NCBI GenBank assembly: GCA_903938815.1
Contig: CAJAES010000107.1
Span: 1-64,000 of the forward strand
From: an uncultured beta proteobacterium
GTDB taxonomy: Bacteria > Pseudomonadota > Gammaproteobacteria > Burkholderiales > Burkholderiaceae_C
Length of the DNA stretch: 64,000 nt
Direction: 5' to 3'
A model generated the notes under the pieces. The model worked only from the letters and a program-made list of their open reading frames with translations. It made no database searches and was not told where the DNA came from. Positions 1 to 6,917 of this stretch are shown here, one piece after another (position 1 is the stretch's first letter; the number at the start of each line of letters is the position of its first letter). The position numbers and the translations under genes were made by a program.

Positions 1-143
1 AGGAAATGGTGATGCCTGGCGACAACGTCAGCATCACGGTCAAGCTGATCAACCCGATCGCGATGGAAGAAGGCCTGCGTTTCGCGATTCGCGAAGGCGG
101 CCGTACCGTCGGCGCCGGCGTCGTTGCCAAGATCATCGCCTAA
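1..143 (+). CDS. tuf: Elongation factor Tu, C-terminal end (partial)
   Basis: The gene enters from the left edge and only the last 46 codons and the TAA stop are visible. They read as the C-terminal beta-barrel (domain 3) of EF-Tu, with the characteristic ending [20 protein letters not shown]-Tu delivers aminoacyl-tRNA to the ribosome as a GTP complex in the cytoplasm. The rpsJ start lies only 10 bases downstream of the stop, so this tuf copy belongs to the str operon joined to the S10 operon. A promoter specific to rpsJ is therefore unlikely in the visible gap. Confidence 0.97.
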
Positions 144-153
144 GGAGCGGACC

Positions 154-465
154 ATGCAAAAGCAGAAGATCCGCATTCGCCTGAAGGCTTTCGATTACAA
201 GCTGATCGACCAGTCCGCTCTCGAGATCGTCGAGACCGCCAAGCGCACGGGCGCCATCGTCAAGGGCCCCGTGCCCCTGCCGACGCGCATGCAGCGTTTC
301 GACATCCTGCGTTCGCCGCACGTCAACAAGACGAGCCGTGACCAGTTCGAGATCCGCACGCACCAGCGCCTGATGGACATCGTCGACCCCACAGACAAGA
401 CCGTGGACGCGCTCATGAAGCTCGATCTGCCGGCGGGTGTGGACGTCGAGATCAAGTTGCAGTAA
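154..465 (+). CDS. rpsJ: 30S ribosomal protein S10
   Basis: This 103-residue protein has the S10 sequence from its first residues (MQKQKIRIRLKAFDYKLIDQ) and the family's usual length. S10 sits in the head of the small subunit and, as NusE, also takes part in transcription antitermination with NusB. The start is the ATG preceded by AAGGAG 7 bases upstream; an in-frame longer reading into tuf has no ribosome binding site. It is the first gene of the S10 set, but it is separated from rplC by 91 bases that hold two strong hairpins. Confidence 0.98.
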   Translation: MQKQKIRIRLKAFDYKLIDQSALEIVETAKRTGAIVKGPVPLPTRMQRFDILRSPHVNKTSRDQFEIRTHQRLMDIVDPTDKTVDALMKLDLPAGVDVEIKLQ

Positions 466-483
466 ACTGGCGGGCTTACCGCG

Positions 484-511
484 AGGCAGGCATCTCTTGA
501 TGCCTGCCTTT
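484..511 (+). terminator. Hairpin with short T-run between rpsJ and rplC
   Basis: A perfect 10-bp stem (484-493 with 500-509) closes a 6-base loop and is followed by TTTC, the layout of an intrinsic terminator or attenuator. The T-run is short, so termination would be partial. It lies downstream of rpsJ and before the second hairpin (521-542) and the rplC ribosome binding site. Confidence 0.6.
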
Positions 512-520
512 CAATCGTCA

Positions 521-542
521 GCCTCACCAATCGATGTGAGGC
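521..542 (+). promoter_or_regulatory. Second hairpin in the rplC leader
   Basis: A 7-bp perfect stem (GCCTCAC at 521-527, GTGAGGC at 536-542) with an 8-base loop ends 14 bases before the rplC ATG. It lies just upstream of the GGAGAA ribosome binding site. Together with the preceding terminator-like hairpin it could be part of a ribosomal-protein feedback site. The regulatory role is inference. Confidence 0.4.
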
Positions 543-556
543 ATTGGAGAAAAACC

Positions 557-1225
557 ATGAGTCTGAGCAATCGTCTCGGATTGCTGGGCCGCAAAGTGGG
601 CATGATGCGCCTGTTCACCGAGGATGGCGATGCCATTCCGGTGACCGTGCTCGATGTGTCCAACAACCGCGTCGCCCAGGTCAAGACCGAAGCCACCGAT
701 GGCTACAGCGCGCTTCAGGTCGCGTTCGGTTCACGCAAGGCATCTCGCGTGACCAAGCCTGAGGCCGGCCACCTCGCCAAGGCGGGTGTGGAAGGCTGCG
801 AACTCCTCCAGGAGTTCCGTGTTACCGCTGATGTCGCTGGCCAGTTCCAGCCCGGCGCCACGATCCCCGTCACGATGTTCGCCGCCGGCCAGAAGGTCGA
901 CGTGCAGGGCACCTCGATCGGCAAGGGTTTCACCGGCACCATCAAGCGCCACAACTTCAAGTCGCAGCGTGCGTCGCACGGCAACAGCCGTTCGCACAAC
1001 GTTCCGGGCTCGATCTCGATGGCGCAGGATCCTGGCCGCGTGTTCCCGGGCAAGAAGATGTCCGGCCACCGCGGCGACGTGACCGTCACCACCCAGAACC
1101 TCGACGTCGTCCGTGTGGACGAGGCTCGCTCGCTGCTGCTGATCCGCGGCGCCGTGCCTGGCGCGAAGAACGGCCACGTGGTCGTGTCGCCCGCCGTCAA
1201 GGCCAAGCTGAAGAAGGGAGCTTGA
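557..1225 (+). CDS. rplC: 50S ribosomal protein L3
   Basis: The 222-residue protein begins MSLSNRLGLLGRKVGMMRLF and carries the conserved glycine/histidine loop (around GFTGTIKRHNFKSQRASHGN) that reaches toward the peptidyl transferase centre. L3 is an early-assembly 23S rRNA-binding protein. The start is set by GGAGAAAAACC before the ATG; longer in-frame readings cross the two leader hairpins and are not L3-like. The rplD ATG follows 2 bases after the stop, so translation is likely coupled. Confidence 0.97.
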   Translation: MSLSNRLGLLGRKVGMMRLFTEDGDAIPVTVLDVSNNRVAQVKTEATDGYSALQVAFGSRKASRVTKPEAGHLAKAGVEGCELLQEFRVTADVAGQFQPGATIPVTMFAAGQKVDVQGTSIGKGFTGTIKRHNFKSQRASHGNSRSHNVPGSISMAQDPGRVFPGKKMSGHRGDVTVTTQNLDVVRVDEARSLLLIRGAVPGAKNGHVVVSPAVKAKLKKGA

Positions 1226-1227
1226 GA

Positions 1228-1848
1228 ATGCAGCTCGAACTCCTGAACGAACAAGGCCAGGCCACCTCCAAGGTGGACGCGCCCGACACCGTGTTCGCCC
1301 GCGACTACAACGAAGCGCTGGTGCACCAGGTGGTCGTGGCGTATCAGGCCAACGCACGCCAGGGCACGCGCAAGCAGCTCACGCGCGCCGAGGTCCACCA
1401 CTCCACGAAGAAGCCTTTCCGCCAGAAGGGCACCGGCCGCGCTCGCGCCGGCATGACCTCCTCGCCGCTGTGGCGCGGGGGCGGTCGTACCTTCCCGAAC
1501 CTGCCTGACGAGAACTTCTCGCACAAGGTCAACAAGAAGATGTATCGCGCCGGCATGGCTGCGATCCTCTCCCAGCTGGCCCGCGACGGCCGCCTGGCGG
1601 TGGTCGATTCCCTGACCATCGAGGCGCCGAAGACGAAGCTGCTGGCCGCCAAGTTCAAGGCCATGGGTCTGGACTCGGTGCTGGTGATCTCCGACCTCGT
1701 CGACGACAACCTGGCGCTGGCCTCGCGCAACCTGGCCAACGTCCTGGTGATCGAGCCGCGTTACGCCGATCCCCTGTCCCTCGTCTTCTACAAGAAGGTG
1801 CTGGTGACCAAGGGCGCGATCGAGCAGCTCAAGGAGATGTACGCATGA
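1228..1848 (+). CDS. rplD: 50S ribosomal protein L4
   Basis: This 206-residue L4 lines the peptide exit tunnel through its extended loop (KKPFRQKGTGRARAGMTSSP). In Escherichia coli it also represses its own operon through the S10 leader. The ATG at 1228 is preferred over an in-frame TTG two codons earlier because AAGGGAG precedes it at proper distance. The 3' end overlaps rplW by four bases (ATGA). If L4 autoregulation is kept here, the hairpins before rplC are the natural candidates for the target. Confidence 0.97.
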   Translation: MQLELLNEQGQATSKVDAPDTVFARDYNEALVHQVVVAYQANARQGTRKQLTRAEVHHSTKKPFRQKGTGRARAGMTSSPLWRGGGRTFPNLPDENFSHKVNKKMYRAGMAAILSQLARDGRLAVVDSLTIEAPKTKLLAAKFKAMGLDSVLVISDLVDDNLALASRNLANVLVIEPRYADPLSLVFYKKVLVTKGAIEQLKEMYA

Positions 1849-2165
1849 GCGCCGTCCAGAAGAAGTATCAAGAAGGCCATCTGGCCACGGTGCTGGTGGC
1901 GCCGATCATCTCCGAGAAGGCCACGCGCGTCGGTGAAAAGCAGAACCAGGTCCTGTTCAAGGTCCTGCGCACCGCCACGAAGCCGGAGATCAAGGCTGCC
2001 GTCGAGCTGATGTTCAAGGTCGAGGTCGAATCCGTCCAGACCGTGAACCAGAAGGGCAAGACCAAGCGCTTCGGTGGCCGAGTGGGCCGCCGCGACCACG
2101 TCAAGAAGGCGTATGTGTCGTTGAAGCCTGGTCAGGAGCTCAACTTCTCCGGGGAGGCCGCGTAA
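1845..2165 (+). CDS. rplW: 50S ribosomal protein L23
   Basis: This 106-residue L23 sits at the tunnel exit and is the docking site for trigger factor and signal recognition particle. The family core (VAPIISEKATRV and the loop ending KTKRFGGRVGRR) is present. It starts in the ATGA overlap with rplD and its TAA shares its last base with the rplB ATG, so the three genes are translationally coupled. Confidence 0.97.
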   Translation: MSAVQKKYQEGHLATVLVAPIISEKATRVGEKQNQVLFKVLRTATKPEIKAAVELMFKVEVESVQTVNQKGKTKRFGGRVGRRDHVKKAYVSLKPGQELNFSGEAA

Positions 2166-2989
2166 TGGCTGTCATCAAGGTCAAGCCCACTTCGCCCGGC
2201 CGTCGCGCCGTCGTGAAGGTGGTGCACAAGCATCTGCACAAGGGCAAGCCCGAGGCGTCGCTGCTCGAGCCGCAGATGCAGAACGCTGGTCGCAACAACA
2301 ACGGCCACATCACGATGCGTCACAAGGGTGGTGGCCACAAGCACCACTACCGCGTCGTCGATTTCCTGCGCAACAAGGACGGCATTCCTGCGAAGGTCGA
2401 GCGGATCGAGTACGACCCGAACCGCACGGCCCACATCGCGCTGGTGTGCTATGCCGACGGCGAGCGTCGCTACATCATCGCTCCGCGCGGTGTCGAGGCT
2501 GGCGCCACGCTGATGTCCGGCTCGGAAGCGCCGATCAAGGCCGGCAACACGCTGCCCATCCGCAACATCCCGGTCGGCTCCACGATCCATTGCGTCGAGA
2601 TGCTGCCTGGCAAGGGCGCGCAGATCTGCCGCTCGGCGGGCACCTCGGTGACGCTGATGGCGCGTGAAGGCACCTACGCTCAGGTTCGCCTGCGTTCGGG
2701 TGAAGTCCGCAAGATCCACATCGACTGCCGCGCGACGATCGGCGAAGTGGCCAACGAAGAGCACAACCTGCGCCAGTACGGCAAGGCCGGTGCGATTCGC
2801 TGGAGAGGCATCCGCCCGACGGTTCGTGGCGTTGCCATGAACCCGGTGGACCACCCGCACGGCGGCGGCGAAGGCCGCACCGGCGAGGGTATGCCGCAAG
2901 TGTCGCCGTGGAACACCCTGACAAAGGGCTACCGCACGCGCAGCAACAAGCGTACGCAGACGATGATCGTCTCGCGTCGCAAGAAGTGA
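2165..2989 (+). CDS. rplB: 50S ribosomal protein L2
   Basis: The 274-residue L2 has the usual length and begins MAVIKVKPTSPGRRAVVKVV. It contains the RNA-binding core and the C-terminal HPHGGGEGRTG loop, which holds the conserved histidine near the peptidyl transferase centre. L2 helps join the subunits and supports peptide bond formation. The start overlaps the rplW stop by one base. Confidence 0.98.
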   Translation: MAVIKVKPTSPGRRAVVKVVHKHLHKGKPEASLLEPQMQNAGRNNNGHITMRHKGGGHKHHYRVVDFLRNKDGIPAKVERIEYDPNRTAHIALVCYADGERRYIIAPRGVEAGATLMSGSEAPIKAGNTLPIRNIPVGSTIHCVEMLPGKGAQICRSAGTSVTLMAREGTYAQVRLRSGEVRKIHIDCRATIGEVANEEHNLRQYGKAGAIRWRGIRPTVRGVAMNPVDHPHGGGEGRTGEGMPQVSPWNTLTKGYRTRSNKRTQTMIVSRRKK

Positions 2990-3000
2990 GGCCGTAGAAC

Positions 3001-3276
3001 ATGGCACGTTCACTCAAGAAGGGTCCCTTCGTGGATCACCACTTGCTGGCAAAGGTCGAGAAGGCCGCCGCCATCAAGGACAAGAAGCCGATCAAGACCT
3101 GGTCGCGCCGCAGCACGATCCTGCCCGAGTTCATCGGGCTGACCGTGGCCGTACACAACGGCAAGCAGCACGTGCCTGTGTACGTGACCGACCAGATGGT
3201 CGGCCACAAGCTCGGCGAGTTCGCCCTGACCCGTCTGTTCAAGGGTCATCCGGCGGACAAGAAGGCCAAGCGATAA
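3001..3276 (+). CDS. rpsS: 30S ribosomal protein S19
   Basis: This 91-residue protein begins MARSLKKGPFVDHHLLAKVE, the S19 hallmark, and is of normal length. S19 forms a complex with S13 in the head of the 30S subunit and contacts the A-site tRNA region. It lies between rplB (11-base gap) and rplV (10-base gap) in the standard S10 order. Confidence 0.98.
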   Translation: MARSLKKGPFVDHHLLAKVEKAAAIKDKKPIKTWSRRSTILPEFIGLTVAVHNGKQHVPVYVTDQMVGHKLGEFALTRLFKGHPADKKAKR

Positions 3277-3286
3277 GGAGCGCCGC

Positions 3287-3616
3287 ATGGAAACCAAAGC
3301 AAGCGTCCGCGGCGTACGCCTCTCTGTCGACAAGGGTCGACTGGTGGCGGACCTGATCCGTGGCAAGAAAGTCGATCAGGCGATCCAGATCCTGAATTTC
3401 ACGCCGAAGAAGGCTGCGCTGATCGTCAAGAAGGCCGTTGAATCGGCTGTGGCGAACGCCGAGCACAACGACGGCGCCGACATCGACGAGCTCAAGATCA
3501 CGAGCATCTACGTCGAGCAGGGTGCAACGCTGAAGCGTTTCTCCGCACGTGCCAAAGGCCGCGGGAACCGTATCAGCAAGCCTACCTGCCACATCTTCGT
3601 GACCGTGGGCAACTGA
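3287..3616 (+). CDS. rplV: 50S ribosomal protein L22
   Basis: The 109-residue L22 contributes the long beta-hairpin of the exit tunnel; the hairpin region near residues 82-100 (TLKRFSARAKGRGNRISKPT) is the site of known macrolide-resistance changes in other bacteria. No unusual insertion is visible. A GGAG ribosome binding site precedes the ATG. Confidence 0.97.
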   Translation: METKASVRGVRLSVDKGRLVADLIRGKKVDQAIQILNFTPKKAALIVKKAVESAVANAEHNDGADIDELKITSIYVEQGATLKRFSARAKGRGNRISKPTCHIFVTVGN

Positions 3617-3624
3617 GGAAGAGC

Positions 3625-4527
3625 ATGGGACAGAAAATCCATCCGACCGGCTTCCGCCTCGCCGTCACGCGTGCCTGGTCTTCGCGCTGGTTCGCCAACC
3701 GTCAGAACTTCGCCGGCATGCTGGCCGAAGACCTTCAGGTTCGTGAATACCTGAAGGCCAAGCTGAAGAACGCCGCAGTTTCGCGCATCCTCATCGAGCG
3801 TCCCGCCAAGAACGCCCGTATCACGATCTTCTCGGCTCGCCCGGGCGTCGTGATCGGCAAGAAGGGCGAAGACATCGAGAACCTGAAGGCTGAACTCAGC
3901 CGCCGCCTGGGCGTGCCCGTCGCGGTGAACATCGAAGAGGTGCGCAAGCCCGAAGTCGATGCGCAGCTGATCGCCGACTCGATCACCCAGCAGCTCGAGA
4001 AGCGCATCATGTTCCGCCGCGCCATGAAGCGCGCGATGCAGAACGCCATGCGTCTCGGTGCCCTGGGCATCAAGATCATGTCGTCGGGCCGCCTGAACGG
4101 CATCGAGATCGCGCGTTGCGAGTGGTATCGCGAAGGTCGCGTGCCGCTTCACACTCTGAAGGCCGACATCGACTACGGTTTTTCGGAAGCCAAGACCACG
4201 TATGGCGTCATCGGCGTCAAGGTGTGGGTCTATCGTGGCGACCGGCTTGCCAACGGTGAGTCGCCGGCGCTGACCGCCCTCCCGAGCGAAGGCGACGATC
4301 GTCGGCCCCGCCGTGGTCCGCGTCCTGGCGGCGACCGCCCGGGTGCCGGCCGTGGCCGTCCTGGTGGCCCCGGTGGCCCTGGCGGCGACCGTGGTCCGCG
4401 TACCGATGCTGCCCCCGCTGCGGCCAACCCCGCAGCCACGCCTGCCGGCGACGCGCCGCGCAAGCCGGCCGTCAAGCGCGTGCCTCGCGCTGCGCCGGCT
4501 GCCGGTGGCGAGACCAAAGGAGAATAA
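3625..4527 (+). CDS. rpsC: 30S ribosomal protein S3 with long C-terminal tail
   Basis: Residues 1-210 are a complete S3. It has the N-terminal KH type II RNA-binding domain (motif VVIGKKGEDIENL) and the C-terminal domain ending near VWVYRGDRL. S3 forms the mRNA entry channel with S4 and S5. Residues from about 212 to 300 are an added low-complexity tail rich in Gly, Pro, Arg and then Ala, Pro and Lys. E. coli S3 has 233 residues. Long tails of this kind occur in Burkholderiales S3 proteins. The tail is basic and probably disordered; its role is unknown. It is in frame and shows no break, so it is not an assembly artefact as far as the sequence tells. Confidence 0.97.
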   Translation: MGQKIHPTGFRLAVTRAWSSRWFANRQNFAGMLAEDLQVREYLKAKLKNAAVSRILIERPAKNARITIFSARPGVVIGKKGEDIENLKAELSRRLGVPVAVNIEEVRKPEVDAQLIADSITQQLEKRIMFRRAMKRAMQNAMRLGALGIKIMSSGRLNGIEIARCEWYREGRVPLHTLKADIDYGFSEAKTTYGVIGVKVWVYRGDRLANGESPALTALPSEGDDRRPRRGPRPGGDRPGAGRGRPGGPGGPGGDRGPRTDAAPAAANPAATPAGDAPRKPAVKRVPRAAPAAGGETKGE

Positions 4528-4529
4528 GA

Positions 4530-4946
4530 ATGCTGCAACCCAATCGCCGCAAGTTCCGCAAGGAACAGAAGGGCCGCAACACCGGCATCGCGACGCGTGG
4601 TGCCGCGGTGTCCTTCGGTGACTTCGGCCTGAAGGCCACCGAGCGTGGCCGCATCACGGCGCGCCAGATCGAAGCGGCTCGCCGTGCCATCTCGCGTCAC
4701 ATCAAGCGCGGTGGCCGGATCTTCATCCGCATCTTTCCGGACAAGCCGATCTCGCAGAAGCCCGCCGAAGTCCGCATGGGCAACGGCAAGGGCAACCCGG
4801 AATACTGGGTGGCCGAGATCCAGCCCGGCAAGGTGCTGTACGAGGTCAACGGTGTGCCCGAAGCCCTGGCCCGTGAGGCCTTCACGCTCGCCGCTGCCAA
4901 GTTGCCGCTGCGTTGCACCTTCGTCGCCCGCCAGGTCGGCGCCTGA
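4530..4946 (+). CDS. rplP: 50S ribosomal protein L16
   Basis: This 138-residue L16 starts MLQPNRRKFRKEQKGRNTG and has the arginine whose hydroxylation by YcfD is known in E. coli within the segment near KPAEVRMGNGKG. L16 binds near the A-site tRNA elbow and organises the A site. The start is 2 bases after the rpsC stop, with AAAGGAG inside the end of rpsC. Confidence 0.98.
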   Translation: MLQPNRRKFRKEQKGRNTGIATRGAAVSFGDFGLKATERGRITARQIEAARRAISRHIKRGGRIFIRIFPDKPISQKPAEVRMGNGKGNPEYWVAEIQPGKVLYEVNGVPEALAREAFTLAAAKLPLRCTFVARQVGA

Positions 4947-4960
4947 TCCAGGAGATCACG

Positions 4961-5161
4961 ATGAAAACCTCTGAACTGCGCACCAAGGATGTGGCCGCGC
5001 TGGAAAAGGAAGTCGCTGACCTGCTGAAGGCCCATTTCGGCCTGCGCATGCAGAAGGCGACCCAGCAGCTGACCAACCATTCGCAACTGGGCAACACCCG
5101 TCGTGACATCGCCCGTGTCAAGACGATCATCGCCCAGAAGAAGAAGGAAGCCGCCAAATGA
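4961..5161 (+). CDS. rpmC: 50S ribosomal protein L29
   Basis: This 66-residue helical protein (MKTSELRTKDVAALEKEVAD) is L29, which sits beside L23 at the tunnel exit. The chosen ATG follows AGGAGATCACG; a longer reading frame into rplP is not L29-like. Its stop overlaps the rpsQ start as ATGA. Confidence 0.97.
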   Translation: MKTSELRTKDVAALEKEVADLLKAHFGLRMQKATQQLTNHSQLGNTRRDIARVKTIIAQKKKEAAK

Positions 5162-5445
5162 GCGACGCCACCACCCAAGCCCAAGCGCCCGCGACGAACA
5201 CTCGCACGCTGGTCGGCCGTATCGTGAGCGACAAGCGCTCCAAGACCGTCACGGTCCTGGTCGAGCGCCGCACCGCGCACGAGCTCTACGGCAAGATCGT
5301 CGCCAAGTCCCGCAAGTACCACGCCCATGATGAAAAGGGCGAGTACAAGATGGGTGACCTGGTCGAGATCGCCGAAGGCCGTCCCATCAGCAAGACCAAG
5401 TCGTGGGTCGTGACCCGCCTGGTCGAGAAGGCGCGTCTGGTCTAA
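5158..5445 (+). CDS. rpsQ: 30S ribosomal protein S17
   Basis: This 95-residue S17 has an OB fold and binds 16S rRNA early in assembly. The core (TLVGRIVSDKRSKTVTVLVE, then YGKIVAKSRKYHAHDE) is preceded by about ten extra Ala/Thr/Gln residues. In the usual S10/spc arrangement rplN follows directly. Here a strong terminator begins 18 bases after the stop, so rpsQ is effectively the last gene of the S10 transcript. Confidence 0.97.
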   Translation: MSDATTQAQAPATNTRTLVGRIVSDKRSKTVTVLVERRTAHELYGKIVAKSRKYHAHDEKGEYKMGDLVEIAEGRPISKTKSWVVTRLVEKARLV

Positions 5446-5463
5446 AGACCTGCCACCGCCTCG

Positions 5464-5502
5464 AACGGCCGGAAGCTGGATACTCCAGCCCGGCCGTTTT
5501 TC
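5464..5502 (+). terminator. Intrinsic terminator after rpsQ
   Basis: A 9-bp perfect outer stem (5464-5472 with 5490-5498) and a 5-bp inner stem (GCTGG 5475-5479, CCAGC 5485-5489), separated by a 2-base bulge, are followed by TTTTTC. It is among the strongest terminators in the window and lies between rpsQ and the peroxiredoxin gene. Confidence 0.9.
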
Positions 5503-5528
5503 ATTTCACACGCCAGGAGACACTGAAC

Positions 5529-6038
5529 ATGATCCAAGTCGGAGACAAGCTGCCCGCGGGCAACCTGCAGGAATTCATCGAGGTCGAAGGTGCGGGCTGC
5601 TCGCTCGGCCCCAACAGCTTCCCCATCGAGCAGCTGACCGCTGGCAAGACCGTTGCCATTTTCGGTCTTCCCGGCGCCTTCACGCCCACCTGCTCGGCCA
5701 AGCATGTTCCCGGCTACGTGGCCAAGGCGGACGAGCTCAAGGCCGCGGGCGTCGACGAGATCTGGTGCGTGTCGGTCAACGACGCTTTCGTGATGGGCGC
5801 CTGGGCGCGGGACCAGCATACGGCCGGCAAGGTCCGCATGCTGGCCGACGGTAGTGCCGACTTCGCCAAGGCGACGGGCCTGACGCTGGACCTCACCGCG
5901 CGTGGCATGGGCGTGCGTGCGAACCGTTTCTCGATGCTGGTCAAGGACGGCGTCGTCAAGACGCTGAACATCGAGGGGCCGGGCAAGTTCGAAGTCAGCG
6001 ACGCGGACACCATGCTGGCCCAGGCCAAGTCCGCCTGA
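5529..6038 (+). CDS. Peroxiredoxin, Prx5/AhpC-TSA type
   Basis: This 169-residue protein is a thioredoxin-fold peroxidase of the Prx5 subfamily that reduces hydrogen peroxide and organic peroxides with a cysteine thiol. The active-site segment GLPGAFTPTCS places the peroxidatic cysteine at residue 55; further cysteines are at 24 and 80, and a resolving partner (glutaredoxin or thioredoxin) cannot be read from sequence. The start is the ATG after CAGGAGACACTGAAC. It sits between the terminator that ends the S10 set and the promoter that starts the spc set. Only 26 bases separate the terminator from its ATG, so its own promoter is not visible. It may depend on readthrough, which is inference. 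Confidence 0.92.
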   Translation: MIQVGDKLPAGNLQEFIEVEGAGCSLGPNSFPIEQLTAGKTVAIFGLPGAFTPTCSAKHVPGYVAKADELKAAGVDEIWCVSVNDAFVMGAWARDQHTAGKVRMLADGSADFAKATGLTLDLTARGMGVRANRFSMLVKDGVVKTLNIEGPGKFEVSDADTMLAQAKSA

Positions 6039-6057
6039 ATGAAATCGCCGGGGGCGC

Positions 6058-6087
6058 TTGACACGCCTTCCGGCTACCCTGCATAAT
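6058..6087 (+). promoter_or_regulatory. Sigma-70 promoter for the spc set
   Basis: A perfect TTGACA (6058-6063) and CATAAT (6082-6087) are separated by 18 bases, 20 bases after the peroxiredoxin stop. Transcription would start near 6094, giving a leader of about 120 bases before rplN. This is the best promoter match in the window and explains how rplN onward is expressed after the rpsQ terminator. Confidence 0.85.
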
Positions 6088-6098
6088 GCAAGGCTTCG

Positions 6099-6191
6099 CC
6101 GAGAGGACACAACCCCGCTACGGGATTGAACACTCTCGGATCTGCTCCGAACCTGGAGCCCAAGACTGACCGACGCCGCGAACCCGCGGCG
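6099..6191 (+). promoter_or_regulatory. Structured 5' leader of rplN
   Basis: Three successive hairpins are visible. CCGAGAG/CTCTCGG (6099-6105 with 6133-6139) encloses CCCG/CGGG (6114-6117 with 6121-6124). GCTCC/GGAGC follows (6144-6148 with 6155-6159). The last is CGCCGCG/CGCGGCG with a 4-base loop (6174-6180 with 6185-6191). Such a leader could be a binding site for a feedback ribosomal protein. No known RNA family could be assigned by eye. Confidence 0.45.
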
Positions 6192-6214
6192 ACGGGGCAA
6201 GTTGGGGACACACG

Positions 6215-6583
6215 ATGATCCAAATGCAAACTCGGCTCGATGTAGCCGACAACACGGGTGCCAAGTCCGTCATGTGCATCAAGGTGCTCGGCGGCTCCAA
6301 GCGTCGCTATGCGGGCATTGGTGACGTGATCAAGGTCACCATCAAGGAAGCTGCTCCGCGTGGCCGAGTGAAGAAGGGCGAGGTCTACAACGCCGTCGTC
6401 GTTCGCACCGCCAAGGGCGTTCGCCGCCAGGATGGCTCCCTCGTCAAGTTCGACGGCAATGCCGCCGTTCTCCTGAATGCCAAGCTCGAGCCGATCGGCA
6501 CGCGCATCTTCGGCCCCGTGACGCGCGAACTGCGCTCGGAGCGCTTCATGAAGATCGTGTCACTGGCTCCGGAGGTGCTCTGA
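6215..6583 (+). CDS. rplN: 50S ribosomal protein L14
   Basis: This 122-residue L14 begins MIQMQTRLDVADNTGAKSVM and is standard length. It binds 23S rRNA at the subunit interface and contacts 16S rRNA helix 14. It is the first gene of the spc set and here has its own promoter and a structured leader of about 120 bases. Confidence 0.98.
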   Translation: MIQMQTRLDVADNTGAKSVMCIKVLGGSKRRYAGIGDVIKVTIKEAAPRGRVKKGEVYNAVVVRTAKGVRRQDGSLVKFDGNAAVLLNAKLEPIGTRIFGPVTRELRSERFMKIVSLAPEVL

Positions 6584-6584
6584 C

Positions 6585-6902
6585 ATGAACAAGATTCGCA
6601 AGGGCGATCAGGTCATCGTTCTGACCGGTCGCGACAAAGGCAAGCGCGGGACCGTGTCTCTGCGCGTCGATGAAGACCACGTGGTCGTTGACGGTGTGAA
6701 CATCGTCAAGAAGCACGTCAAGCCGAACCCGATGAAGGGCACCACCGGCGGCGTCGTCGACAAGACGATGCCGATCGACCAGTCCAACATCGCGATCTAC
6801 AACCCGGCCACCGGCAAGGCGGATCGGGTCGGCATCAAGCTCCTGGCAGACGGCAAGAAAGTGCGCGTCTTCAAGTCCAGTGGCGACGAGATCAAGGCTT
6901 AA
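6585..6902 (+). CDS. rplX: 50S ribosomal protein L24
   Basis: This 105-residue protein begins with a KOW motif (IRKGDQVIVLTGRDKGKRGT), typical of L24, an initiator of 50S assembly. It starts one base after the rplN stop, with GGAGG in the end of rplN, so coupling is expected. Confidence 0.97.
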   Translation: MNKIRKGDQVIVLTGRDKGKRGTVSLRVDEDHVVVDGVNIVKKHVKPNPMKGTTGGVVDKTMPIDQSNIAIYNPATGKADRVGIKLLADGKKVRVFKSSGDEIKA

Positions 6903-6917
6903 GGCGAGATCACCCAG

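Noticed and set aside
1222..1227. TTG as an upstream start for rplD
   Set aside because: It adds only two codons and is inside the rplC stop region; the ATG at 1228 is better placed after AAGGGAG.
5446..6214. The peroxiredoxin gene as a recent insertion by a mobile element
   Set aside because: Its codon use and GC look like its neighbours and there are no flanking repeats; a rearrangement of old date fits better.
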